A DNA stretch of 64,000 nt from Roseospirillum parvum (lineage in GTDB: Bacteria; Pseudomonadota; Alphaproteobacteria; Rhodospirillales; Rhodospirillaceae), in contig NZ_FNCV01000006.1 in assembly GCF_900100455.1 (NCBI RefSeq), positions 166,987-230,986 of the forward strand, given 5' to 3'. Below are positions 20,247-28,433 of the stretch, one piece after another. A program made the position numbers and the translations under genes. The notes under the pieces are model-generated. The model saw nothing but the letters and a program-made list of their open reading frames with translations, was not told the origin of the DNA and searched no databases. Position 1 is the stretch's first letter. Every line of letters begins with the position of its first letter.

Positions 20247-21239
20247 TCAGCCGTTCACGTCGACCACCACGCGGCCGCGCACCTGACCTTTCAGAATGGC
20301 CCGGCCCAGTTCCGGCACCTCGGACAGGCTGGCCGGGACGATCATCGCCTCCAGCTTGTCCAGCGGCAGGTCGCGGGCGATGCGGGCCCAGGCGCGCTCG
20401 CGGTCGGCCTTGGGGCGCATCACCGAATCGATGCCCAGCAGGTTGACCCCGCGCAGCAGGAAGGGGATCACCGTGGCCGGCAGGGCGGTGCCGCCGGCCA
20501 GCCCGACGGCGGCCACCGAGGCCCCGTACTTCATCTGGCCGAGCACCCGGGCCAGCATGTCGCCGCCCACCGCGTCGACACAGCCGGCCCAGGTTTCGGT
20601 TTCCAGCGGGCGCTTGACGGTCTCGGCCAGCTCCTCGCGCGGCACGATCCGGCTGGCCCCCAGGTCCTTCAGGTAGTCGGCGCTTTCCGGGCGGCCGGTC
20701 ACCGCCGCCACCTCGTAGCCCAGGTTGGCCAGGATGGCGGTGGCCACCGAGCCGACGCCGCCCGCCGCCCCGGTGACCAGCACCGGCCCCTGGTCGGGAG
20801 TCAGGCCGTGGTCCTCCAGGGCCATCACGGCGAGCATGGCGGTGAAGCCGGCGGTGCCGACGGCCATCGCCTGGCGGGCGGTCAGTCCGTCGGGCAGGTT
20901 GACCAGCCAGTCGGGCTTGACTCGGGCCTTCTGGGCGTAGCCGCCCCACCATACCTCGCCGACCCGCCAGCCGGTCAGCACCACCGGGTCGCCGGGGGCA
21001 AAGGCCGCATCGGCGCTGTCGGCCACCGTGCCGGCGAAGTCGATGCCGGGCACGTGGGGCCAGCTTTTCACCAGCCCGCCGCCCGAGCCCAGGCACAGGC
21101 CGTCCTTGTAGTTGACCGTCGAGTAGGCCACGTCGACCGTCACCGCCGCCTCGGGCAGGGCGGTTTCGTCCATCTCCTCGACCGTGGCCGAGGCCTTGCC
21201 CGCGTCATCCTTGCGGACCACCAACGCCTTGAAACCCAT
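20247..21239 (-). CDS. acuI: AcuI/YhdH-type NADPH-dependent acryloyl-CoA reductase
   Basis: A 330-residue zinc-independent medium-chain dehydrogenase/reductase of the YhdH/AcuI subfamily, which reduces acryloyl-CoA to propionyl-CoA and protects against toxic acrylate. Diagnostic stretches are STVNYKDGLCL, HVPGIDFAGTV, the GGYAQKARVKPDWLV region, the nucleotide-binding GAAGGVGSVA and LLGIDSV near the C-terminus. No zinc-binding cysteine cluster is present. A gggaggag ribosome-binding site precedes the chosen ATG; the longer upstream reading adds 13 unlikely residues. Confidence 0.93.
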   Translation of the reverse strand: MGFKALVVRKDDAGKASATVEEMDETALPEAAVTVDVAYSTVNYKDGLCLGSGGGLVKSWPHVPGIDFAGTVADSADAAFAPGDPVVLTGWRVGEVWWGGYAQKARVKPDWLVNLPDGLTARQAMAVGTAGFTAMLAVMALEDHGLTPDQGPVLVTGAAGGVGSVATAILANLGYEVAAVTGRPESADYLKDLGASRIVPREELAETVKRPLETETWAGCVDAVGGDMLARVLGQMKYGASVAAVGLAGGTALPATVIPFLLRGVNLLGIDSVMRPKADRERAWARIARDLPLDKLEAMIVPASLSEVPELGRAILKGQVRGRVVVDVNG

Positions 21240-21524
21240 GATGTCGCACTCCTCCCTGCGCCAAACATCGAAGATCAAGGGGCCAGCCTAACCCACAGCA
21301 CGGCACGCCGCCAACCGGTCGGGTTGGCGTGGCGTCAAGGGCGGCGGGACACGGGAAGGAGTGCGGCCCCGGGGCTGGTCCGTGGGAGGAGAGGGGAGGC
21401 TCGGACCAGACCCCGGAGCCGCGTCAGGCAGCGATCCCGGAACCGGCGGCCTCTTGGGGGGGCATGGCCGGCGGCTCCTGGGAGGTGGGATCGCGCCTGG
21501 GGATGGATGGCTGTAAGGAGGGTC

Positions 21525-21707
21525 TCAGGCGGTGCGGGCGTGGCCACCAGAGTGGCCGCCCGGATGGCCAAGGGTGCGCTGCCAGCGGCGGGCCAGGGAC
21601 TCGGCGGCCCGGTGCAGGGCATGGGTCAGCCAGACGGCGCGCAGGTGGCGCACGTGGAGGTCGAGGCTGGGCTGATCGATCGGCGGCGTGGGCAGACGGG
21701 GCGACAT
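21525..21707 (-). CDS. Small hypothetical basic protein
   Basis: A possible 60-residue protein with the core HVRHLRAVWLTHALHRAA and a His/Gly-rich tail. The pattern LRA-x(4)-H/A-L-x-R is reminiscent of very small alphaproteobacterial proteins of unknown role, but the match is loose. No strong ribosome-binding site is visible. It sits between acuI and prmA in a region that otherwise holds no gene. Treat it as tentative. Confidence 0.35.
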   Translation of the reverse strand: MSPRLPTPPIDQPSLDLHVRHLRAVWLTHALHRAAESLARRWQRTLGHPGGHSGGHARTA

Positions 21708-22021
21708 GGTCTTGGACGTTTCGTTTTCAGGGGTTATGGGAAACCGGCGTCGCGTTCTTCGGCGGCGTCCGGTGGCCCTTATATAAGTCCCAACGGACAC
21801 CCCACAGCCGCTGATTTTGCACCGCAGCAATGAGGAGTGCGCATAACCCCCACCTGAAAGTGTGGGTATCCGCGGGTCAGGCGTCGCGCCCCGCCTTTTG
21901 GCGGACTTGCCCCGCGCCGCGGGACGTGGTGATGTGCCGGAGATGATCGAACGGGCACAGCGTGTTGCGGAGGATGGACCGGGTGTCGGGAACGGGTGAG
22001 GTGCCGGCTGGAGAAGGCGGC
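21708..22021. other. Spacer between the small minus-strand gene and prmA
   Basis: About 314 bp without a convincing gene. It holds the palindrome cttatataag at 21779-21788, which could contain a -10 element for the minus-strand small gene. The first 60 bp before the prmA start are open in frame from a GTG at 21962. Confidence 0.35.
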
Positions 22022-22900
22022 GTGTGGCGGCTGACGGTGGTGGTGCCGGCCGAGGCGGTGCCGGCGGTGGAAGGTGCGCTGTCGGAGGTGGCCGAGGCGG
22101 TGCTCGCCTTCGAGATCGAGGACGGGCCCGAGGCCGGCCGCTGGCGCCTGGATGGCCTGACCGAGACCCCCCCCGACGCGGCGCAACGGGCCCTGCTGGC
22201 CACCCTCTCCGGACTGCCGGAGGACGCCTTCGCGGTCAGCCAGGAGGCGCCGCGCGACTGGCTGGCCGAAACGGCGCGCGCCTTTCCGCCCTTCTCGGTG
22301 GCCGGCTTTCACATTCGCGGCTCGCATGTCGCCGTGCCGCCGGCCGGGCGGCGGCGGCTGATGGTCGATGCCGCCACCGCCTTCGGCTCGGGCGAGCACG
22401 AGACCACCGCCGGCTGCCTGGAAGCGCTGGCCGGGCTGGCCCGGGCGTGGCCGGGGGGCGCCCCCCGGGTGCTCGACCTGGGCTGCGGCTCGGGCATCCT
22501 GGCCATGGCGGCGGCGCGCTGCTGGCCCGGCGTGGTGAACGCCGTGGACATCGATGCCGAGGCGGTGCGGGTGGCGGCGATCAACGCCCGGCTCAACCAC
22601 CTGGGGCCGCGCCTGCGGGTGGCCCGGGCCGACAGTCCGGCCCGCCCGGCGGTGCGCCGCCATGGGCCCTATGACCTGATCCTCGCCAACATCCTGGCCC
22701 GCCCGCTGATCGCCCTGGCGCCGGCGGTCAGCGCCGCCTTGGCCCCCGGCGGCCGGCTGGTCCTGGCCGGTCTGCTGGCCGAGCAGGAGCGGGCGGTGCG
22801 GGCCGCCTACCGGGCCCGTGGGCTGGTTCTGGCGCGGCGCCGCCGGCGCGGCCGCTGGACCATCCTGGAGTTGCGCCATCCCCTTCGGAGACACCCATGA
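22022..22900 (+). CDS. prmA: Ribosomal protein L11 methyltransferase
   Basis: A 292-residue SAM-dependent methyltransferase that trimethylates ribosomal protein L11. The N-terminal substrate-recognition half is followed by AFGSGEHETTAGCLEAL, VLDLGCGSGILAMAAA (SAM motif I) and the substrate-site motif DLILANILARPLI, all characteristic of PrmA. The GTG at 22022 was chosen: it gives the usual W-x-L-x-V-x-V start and has a tggagaagg ribosome-binding site; a GTG at 21962 would add 20 residues. It overlaps the next gene by four bases. Confidence 0.93.
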   Translation: MWRLTVVVPAEAVPAVEGALSEVAEAVLAFEIEDGPEAGRWRLDGLTETPPDAAQRALLATLSGLPEDAFAVSQEAPRDWLAETARAFPPFSVAGFHIRGSHVAVPPAGRRRLMVDAATAFGSGEHETTAGCLEALAGLARAWPGGAPRVLDLGCGSGILAMAAARCWPGVVNAVDIDAEAVRVAAINARLNHLGPRLRVARADSPARPAVRRHGPYDLILANILARPLIALAPAVSAALAPGGRLVLAGLLAEQERAVRAAYRARGLVLARRRRRGRWTILELRHPLRRHP

Positions 22901-24732
22901 CCAGCGGTCTTGAGATCGCCGCCGGCTGGACGCCGGACCGCCTCGACGCCCTGGACGAGGCCCTGCGCCGGGCCGGGGTGGACGCCCTGCTGATCCCGCG
23001 CGGCGACCGCTTCCGGGGCGAACAGGTGCCGCCGGCCGACGAGCGGCTGGCCTGGGCCACCGGCTTCACCGGCTCGGCCGGGGCGGTGCTGATCCTGCCG
23101 CCCAAGGCCGACTCGCCGCGTCGCGGGGTGCTGTTCGTCGATGGCCGCTACACCCTTCAGGCGGCCGAGGAGGTGGACACCGAGCGGTTTCCCGTGTGCC
23201 ATCTGGTCGACAGCCCACCCTCGGTGTGGGTCGAGAAGAACCTCGCCCCGGGCACCCGGCTGGGGGTCGATCCCTGGCTGTTCACCCCGCGCGAGGTGGA
23301 GCGGCTGAACGAATGTTGCACCAAGGCCGGGGCTCGGCTGGTCGAGCTGGACGGCGATCCGGTGGCCGAGGCCTGGGCGGACCGCCCCGGCCCGCCGCTG
23401 GCCCCGGCGGTGGTCCACGAACTCACCCACGCCGGGCGCACCGCCGAGGACAAGCGGGCCGAGATCGCCGGCCGGCTGGTCGAGGCCGGGCAGCACGCGG
23501 TGGTTCTCAGCGACCCCCACTCGGTGGCCTGGCTGCTCAACATGCGCGGCGCCGACGTGCCCAACACGCCGCTCGCCCTGGCCTTCGCCCTGCTCCACGC
23601 CGACCGCCGGGTGGACCTGTTCCTGCCCCCGGAGAAGGTCGGCCCGGCCCTGCGCGATCACCTGGGCGCGGCGGTGGCGGTGCGCGAGCCGGCCGCCCTG
23701 GGGCCGATCCTGGACGCCCTGGGCAGCGAGGACGCCGTCATCCGCCTCGACCCCGAACAGGCGCCGCTGTGGTTCCTGCGCCGCCTGGAGACGGCCGGGG
23801 CCAAGGTGGTCCGCGCCGCCGACCCGTGCGCCCTGCCGCGGGCCTGCAAGAACCCGGTGGAGCTGGAGGGGGCGCGCGCCGCCCACCGCCGCGACGGGGT
23901 GGCCCTGTGCCGCTTCCTGGCCTGGCTCGATGCCACCGTGCCGACCGGCGCGGTCAGTGAGCTGGCGGCGGTGGAGCGCCTGGAGGCTCTGCGCCGCGAG
24001 CACGAACTGTGCACCGACGCGAGCTTCGCCACCATCGCCGGGGCCGGTCCGCACGGCGCCATCGTGCACTATCGGGTGACCCCGGCGACCAACCGCCAAC
24101 TGCGGGCCGGCGAGTTGTTCCTGCTCGACAGCGGCGGCCAGTACCTGGACGGCACCACCGATGTTACCCGCACCATCGCCCTGGGCCGCCCCCAGGCGCT
24201 GGAGCGGCGCCGCTTCACCCAGGTGCTGAAGGGGCACATCGCGCTGGCCCGGGCGGTCTTCCCGGCCGGCACCTCGGGCAGCCAGCTCGACACCCTGGCC
24301 CGTCAGTTCCTGTGGCTCGACGGGGTCGACTACGACCACGGCACCGGGCACGGGGTGGGCAGCTATCTGTCGGTCCACGAGGGGCCGCAGCGGATCAGCC
24401 GGGTGCCCAACCAGGTGGCCCTGAAGCCGGGCATGATCCTCAGCAACGAGCCCGGCTACTACAAGCCCGACGCCTTCGGCATCCGCATCGAGAACCTGGT
24501 GGCGGTGGTCGAGGCGCCGCGCATCGACGGCGCCGAACGCGACATGCTGGCCTTCGAGACCCTGACCCTGGCCCCCATCGACCGCCGGCTGATCGACCCC
24601 GCCCTGCTCAGCGACGAGGAAAGGGCCTGGGTCGACGCCTACCATGCCCGGGTGCTGGCCACCATCGGCCCGCTGCTGCCACGCGGCGACCGCCTGTGGC
24701 TGGACGACGCCTGCGCCCCGCTGACCGCCTGA
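22897..24732 (+). CDS. pepP: Xaa-Pro aminopeptidase (M24 family, long form)
   Basis: A 611-residue metallopeptidase that removes an N-terminal residue preceding proline. It has two creatinase-like N-terminal domains and a C-terminal pita-bread domain. The dinuclear metal ligands are present: Asp411 and Asp422 (LLDSGGQYLDGTTDVTRT), His485 (HGTGHGVGSYL), Glu518 (NEPGYY) and Glu532 (RIENL). The roughly 600-residue, three-domain form resembles eukaryotic-type aminopeptidase P and is common in alphaproteobacteria. It begins within the prmA stop (ATGA overlap). Confidence 0.94.
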   Translation: MTSGLEIAAGWTPDRLDALDEALRRAGVDALLIPRGDRFRGEQVPPADERLAWATGFTGSAGAVLILPPKADSPRRGVLFVDGRYTLQAAEEVDTERFPVCHLVDSPPSVWVEKNLAPGTRLGVDPWLFTPREVERLNECCTKAGARLVELDGDPVAEAWADRPGPPLAPAVVHELTHAGRTAEDKRAEIAGRLVEAGQHAVVLSDPHSVAWLLNMRGADVPNTPLALAFALLHADRRVDLFLPPEKVGPALRDHLGAAVAVREPAALGPILDALGSEDAVIRLDPEQAPLWFLRRLETAGAKVVRAADPCALPRACKNPVELEGARAAHRRDGVALCRFLAWLDATVPTGAVSELAAVERLEALRREHELCTDASFATIAGAGPHGAIVHYRVTPATNRQLRAGELFLLDSGGQYLDGTTDVTRTIALGRPQALERRRFTQVLKGHIALARAVFPAGTSGSQLDTLARQFLWLDGVDYDHGTGHGVGSYLSVHEGPQRISRVPNQVALKPGMILSNEPGYYKPDAFGIRIENLVAVVEAPRIDGAERDMLAFETLTLAPIDRRLIDPALLSDEERAWVDAYHARVLATIGPLLPRGDRLWLDDACAPLTA

Positions 24733-24767
24733 CCTTCCAAAGGCACGAAAAAGGGCCAAGGGCACGA

Positions 24768-24793
24768 AAAAGGGGCCGCGCGCGGCCCCTTTT
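24768..24793. terminator. Perfect 13-bp palindromic terminator between convergent genes
   Basis: aaaaggggccgcg followed directly by cgcggcccctttt. A-run and T-run flanks make it suitable for pepP on one strand and the AhpD-like gene on the other. Upstream, aggcacgaaaaagggccaag is a partial duplicate of the left arm. Confidence 0.85.
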
Positions 24794-24822
24794 GAGGTTT
24801 GCCGGTGGGTCGCTGCCTGGGC

Positions 24823-25167
24823 TCAGGCGGCCTTGAACTGGTCGAAGGCCTTCAGCGCCTCGACCCCGTAGACGGTGGCCGGGCCGCCACCCATCAACTG
24901 GGCGACGCCGATGGTCTCGACCACCTCGCGGCGGGTGGCGCCGGCCTCGACGACCAGTTTCACATGGTGGGCGATGCAGCCGTCGCAGCGCACGGTGATG
25001 GCGATGGCCAGGGCGATCAATTCCTTCATCTTGATCGACAGCTCGCCGTCGCAGCCGGCGGTGGCGCCCATCAGGCTCTTGAAGGCCTTCATGGTCTCGG
25101 GCTCGGCCTGAGCCAACTGGCCCATGCCATCGGCCAGTTCCTGGCCCACTTTCACGAAATCGGTCAT
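24823..25167 (-). CDS. Carboxymuconolactone decarboxylase/AhpD-like protein
   Basis: A 114-residue protein of the CMD/AhpD superfamily. The core MKELIALAIAITVRCDGCIAHH contains the Cys-x-x-Cys-x3-His motif typical of AhpD-like thiol enzymes, which suggests a peroxidase-related or redox role rather than a true lactone decarboxylase. The helical VVEAGATRREVVETIGVAQLMGG stretch follows as usual. The start was set at MTDFVKVGQ, which has an aaggag ribosome-binding site. It appears to be a single-gene unit. Confidence 0.88.
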   Translation of the reverse strand: MTDFVKVGQELADGMGQLAQAEPETMKAFKSLMGATAGCDGELSIKMKELIALAIAITVRCDGCIAHHVKLVVEAGATRREVVETIGVAQLMGGGPATVYGVEALKAFDQFKAA

Positions 25168-25428
25168 TGGGGGGCTCCTTGGGAGACGCACGAAAAACCC
25201 GGCGCTTTCCCCTTCGGGGAGCGGCACCGGTTGGCGCGTCAAGGCAGGAAGAGTGACCCCGCTCCGGGGACCCGGACGGGGGCGGACGAGACCGCCCGCC
25301 CAGATCAGGTTGGGTGTGGGGGCCGGCGGATCAACCCGCCCCGGAAAGGTTGTGGTCGGGCGGGGGTGCCATGCGATCCCTCCGGTCGCGAGGCCCGGGC
25401 GTCAGGCTGATCCGCCGGGCCGGGCGGC

Positions 25429-26076
25429 TCAGCCTTCCTGGCCGAGAAGCTGTTGCTTGAGCTCCGCCACCTTGCCGTCGAGCATCTCGATCAGGCCGTC
25501 GATGCCGCCGCTCTGGCGGATCACCGAGGCGTACTCCGAGCGGTAGGTGATGGCCATGCTGACCCCTTCGACCACCAGATCGATCACCTGCCAGCCGTCG
25601 TCGCGGCTGCGCAGGCGCCAGGTGACGATCACCGGCGGACCGCTCGGCTGGACGATCTCGGCGCTGACCAGGGCGCCGCCGTTGTCGTCGGGCTGGGAGT
25701 CGACCACGTCCAGGGTCTGCCCGCCGTATTCGTCGAAGCGCCGGGCCCAGGTCAGCACGTTCATCTCGCGGAAGGCCTCGATGAAGGCCTTCTTCTGCTC
25801 CGGGCTGGCGACGCGCCAGTGGCTGCCGACGACGAATCGACCGATGGTCGCCACGTCGAAGTAGCGGGTGAACATGGTGCGGAACCGCTCGACCTTCTCG
25901 GCGCGCGGAATGTCGGCGGTGAAGACGTTCTCGATGGCCTCGCGGGCCACCTCGTCGACGAAGGCTTCCGGGCTCTGCTCGGCGGCCCGGGCCGGGGCGG
26001 CCACGGCCAGCAGCAGGCAGACGGCCAGGGCCAGCACGGCGTGCGGCAGGCGGATGTCGTGGGGCATGGGGCGCAT
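25429..26076 (-). CDS. MlaC/Ttg2D-family periplasmic protein
   Basis: A 215-residue exported protein with a signal peptide (residues 1 to about 35, ending APARAAE). The remainder matches the MlaC/Ttg2D family, periplasmic phospholipid carriers of the Mla system or related toluene-tolerance proteins: RFRTMFTRYFDVATIGRFVVGSHWR, FREMNVLTWARRFDEYGGQTL and the IDLVVEGVSMAITYRSEYASVI C-terminal motif. The mlaFED permease genes are not nearby. Hopanoid-transport HpnM proteins are a related alternative that cannot be excluded from sequence alone. Confidence 0.87.
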   Translation of the reverse strand: MRPMPHDIRLPHAVLALAVCLLLAVAAPARAAEQSPEAFVDEVAREAIENVFTADIPRAEKVERFRTMFTRYFDVATIGRFVVGSHWRVASPEQKKAFIEAFREMNVLTWARRFDEYGGQTLDVVDSQPDDNGGALVSAEIVQPSGPPVIVTWRLRSRDDGWQVIDLVVEGVSMAITYRSEYASVIRQSGGIDGLIEMLDGKVAELKQQLLGQEG

Positions 26077-26512
26077 GTCGTCGTGCTCTCGTCGTTGGGC
26101 CAGCGTTCGGGGGGCTGGACGGAACGGAATGGTCGGCGGGCCGGGCGGATTTGAGTGGGCGGCGGGGCCGGGCGTGAACGGATGGCCGGCCGGGCCCGGA
26201 ATGGGCCGCCGACCGGGAAGCTGTCTTATCATGCCCGGGGGTGGGCGGCAAAGCCCCACCAAACGGCAGGGGTGAAGGGGGCGCGCGGAGGTGGAGCCGA
26301 GGTGGGGCGGCGTGGCGTTTGCCACAGCGCCATTCGCCACAAGGGGGCTCGATATAAAGGGCTCTTGATATAAAGGTATCTTTATATGTATATATGCAGT
26401 GAGAATATGGATGGCCATATGCACTGACCACATGCGCTGACCGTGCGCGGCGCGGCCCTGCCCGGTGCGGTTTCACCGGGCGTCCCTACCTTTTGTCTGG
26501 CGGTTCCCTCCC
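26077..26512. other. Divergent spacer between the MlaC-like gene and sahR
   Basis: This 436-bp spacer contains no visible gene. Most of it is GC-rich, but 26340-26420 is strikingly AT-rich for this genome and carries the operator candidate described separately, plus an extra half-site-like gatataaagg at 26351-26360 and a tatatgtatata-type run that could serve as a -10 region. Confidence 0.6.
26368..26387. promoter_or_regulatory. Palindromic operator candidate for the SahR-like regulator
   Basis: atataaag and ctttatat form perfect 8-bp arms around a four-base centre. It lies about 125 bp upstream of an ArsR-methyltransferase regulator that precedes metF and metH. SahR regulators (ArsR family with a methyltransferase-like SAH sensor) repress SAM-cycle genes through palindromic sites, so this is the natural autoregulatory operator. 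The link to this protein is inference. Confidence 0.65.
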
Positions 26513-27463
26513 ATGCCCACCATGGACCACCTCCTGGCCGCCCTGCGCGGTGCCGGCGAAGAGACCCGCCTGCGGCTGCTCGCCCTGTGCGCCCGCTCGG
26601 ACCTGACGGTGAGTGAGTTGACCCAGATCCTGAGCATCAGCCAGCCCCGGGTGTCGCGTCATCTGAAGGTGATGTGCGCCGCCGGTCTGCTCGAACGCCT
26701 GCGCGAGGGGGCCTGGGTGTTCTACCGCCCCGCCCTGGCCGGGCCGGGGGCCGAGGCGGCGCGCGCCATCGTCGAGCTGCTGCCCGGCGATGATCCGGTG
26801 CTGGCCGCCGACCGGGCCCGCCTGGCCGAGGTGCAGGCCGAGCGGGCGGCCCGCGCCCAGGCCTGGTTCGATGCCCAGGCCGGGGTGTGGGACGCCATCC
26901 GCTCGCTGCACGTCGACGAGGCCGAGATCGAGGCCGCCCTGGTCGCCCACCTGAAGGCCGAGCCGGCGCGCGACTACCTGGATCTGGGCACCGGCACCGG
27001 GCGCCTGCTCGAGGTGCTGGGGCCGCTGGTCGCGCGGGCCACCGGCATCGACCTGTCGCGCTCCATGCTGGCGGTGGCGCGCGACAACCTGGAGAAGGCG
27101 GGGCTGCGGCACTGCCGGCTGCGCCAGGGCGACATGTACCAGATCGCCGATGCCGATGGCGCCTTCGACCTGATCACCCTGCATCAGGTGCTGCACTACG
27201 CCGAGCGCCCGGCGGCGGTGATCGCCGAGGCGGCGCGCGTGCTGGCTCCCGGCGGCCGCCTGCTGGTGGTCGACTTCGCGGCCCACGACGTGGAGGAGCT
27301 GCGCGAGGTGCACAACCACCGCCGCCTGGGCTTCGCCGAGGCCGAGGTGCCCGGCTGGCTGGCCGAGGCCGGCCTTGAGGTGGCGCCGCCGCGCGCCTTC
27401 CCCGGCGGCCGGCTGACCGTCATGCTGTGGCTCGGCCGTCGCCCGGCCGACCCGGCTTCCTGA
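26513..27463 (+). CDS. sahR: SahR-like ArsR-family regulator with methyltransferase-type sensor domain
   Basis: A 316-residue two-domain regulator. Residues about 8-80 form an ArsR-type winged helix (LTVSELTQILSISQPRVSRH), and residues about 130-310 form a SAM-methyltransferase fold with motif I at 155-163 (YLDLGTGTGR). This architecture and the position ahead of metF and metH match SahR, a repressor of SAM-cycle genes that is released by S-adenosylhomocysteine bound in the methylase-like domain. The ATG at 26513 was preferred over the longer reading; another ATG lies nine bases on. An enzymatic role for the methylase domain is a less likely alternative. Confidence 0.82.
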   Translation: MPTMDHLLAALRGAGEETRLRLLALCARSDLTVSELTQILSISQPRVSRHLKVMCAAGLLERLREGAWVFYRPALAGPGAEAARAIVELLPGDDPVLAADRARLAEVQAERAARAQAWFDAQAGVWDAIRSLHVDEAEIEAALVAHLKAEPARDYLDLGTGTGRLLEVLGPLVARATGIDLSRSMLAVARDNLEKAGLRHCRLRQGDMYQIADADGAFDLITLHQVLHYAERPAAVIAEAARVLAPGGRLLVVDFAAHDVEELREVHNHRRLGFAEAEVPGWLAEAGLEVAPPRAFPGGRLTVMLWLGRRPADPAS

Positions 27464-27494
27464 GACCCGCTTCCCGAAGAGATAAGGATCAACC

Positions 27495-28370
27495 ATGGTG
27501 ACCTCTGCTTCCCCGTCCCGGGCCACCGTTTCCTTCGAGTTCTTCCCGCCCAAGACCGAGGCCATGGAGGCCCAGTTGTGGCGCGCCGTGACCGATCTGG
27601 CCGGGCTTCACCCGTCCTTCGTCTCGGTCACCTACGGGGCCGGCGGCTCGACCCGGGAGCGGACCCACGAGACGGTGGCCCGCATCCGTCGCGACACCGA
27701 CCTCGAGCCGGCCGCCCACCTGACCTGCGTCGCCGCCAGCCGCGACGAGGTGGACGCCGTGGCCAAGGCCTACTGGGCCGATGGCATCCGCCACATCGTG
27801 GCTCTGCGCGGCGATCCGCCGGAAGGCGTCGGCGAGCGCTACACGCCGCATCCCGAGGGCTACCCCTATGCCGTCGACCTGATCCACGGCCTGAAGCGCC
27901 TGCACGATTTCGAGATCAGCGTCGCCGCCTATCCGGAAGGGCACCCGGAGGCCACCTCGCCCGAGGTCGATCTCGACAACCTCAAGCGCAAGCAGGATGC
28001 CGGAGCCACCCGGGCGATCAGCCAGTACTTCTTCGACATCGACGCCTACCGCCGTTTCATGGACCGGGTGGCCGCCGCCGGCATCACCCTGCCCATTTCG
28101 CCGGGCATCCTGCCGGTGGCCAACTTCGCCACCGTGTGCAAATTCTCCCAGGCCTGCGGGACCCGGGTGCCGGACTGGATGCACGCCCGCTTCGCCGGCC
28201 TCGACGACGACCCGCAGGCGCGCGCCCGGGCCGCCGTCGAGGTGGCCTGCAACCTGGGTCGCGCCCTGCTTGCCGATGGCGCCGGGCACATCCACTTCTA
28301 CACCTTGAACCGGGCCGACCTGACCACCACCATCTGCCAGGCCCTGGGCCTGACCCCGGACGAGGGGTGA
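27495..28370 (+). CDS. metF: 5,10-methylenetetrahydrofolate reductase
   Basis: A 291-residue FAD enzyme that makes 5-methyl-THF for methionine synthase. Family motifs are VSFEFFPPKTEAME near the N-terminus, FVSVTYGAGGSTRERT, the IVALRGDPP loop and DAGATRAISQYFFD. The length matches bacterial MetF. It sits 31 bp after sahR and 63 bp before metH, so the three genes probably form one SAH/methionine-responsive unit. Confidence 0.97.
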   Translation: MVTSASPSRATVSFEFFPPKTEAMEAQLWRAVTDLAGLHPSFVSVTYGAGGSTRERTHETVARIRRDTDLEPAAHLTCVAASRDEVDAVAKAYWADGIRHIVALRGDPPEGVGERYTPHPEGYPYAVDLIHGLKRLHDFEISVAAYPEGHPEATSPEVDLDNLKRKQDAGATRAISQYFFDIDAYRRFMDRVAAAGITLPISPGILPVANFATVCKFSQACGTRVPDWMHARFAGLDDDPQARARAAVEVACNLGRALLADGAGHIHFYTLNRADLTTTICQALGLTPDEG

Positions 28371-28433
28371 GGCGCGGGTAGCCCCCTCCCCTGGCCGGCT
28401 TGAACTTCATCTGGAACGTCTGGATCTGAAACC

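Noticed and set aside
28371..28433. Possible cobalamin or SAM riboswitch before metH
   Set aside because: The gap is only 63 bp, too short for a cobalamin riboswitch, and no recognisable core of a SAM riboswitch is seen.
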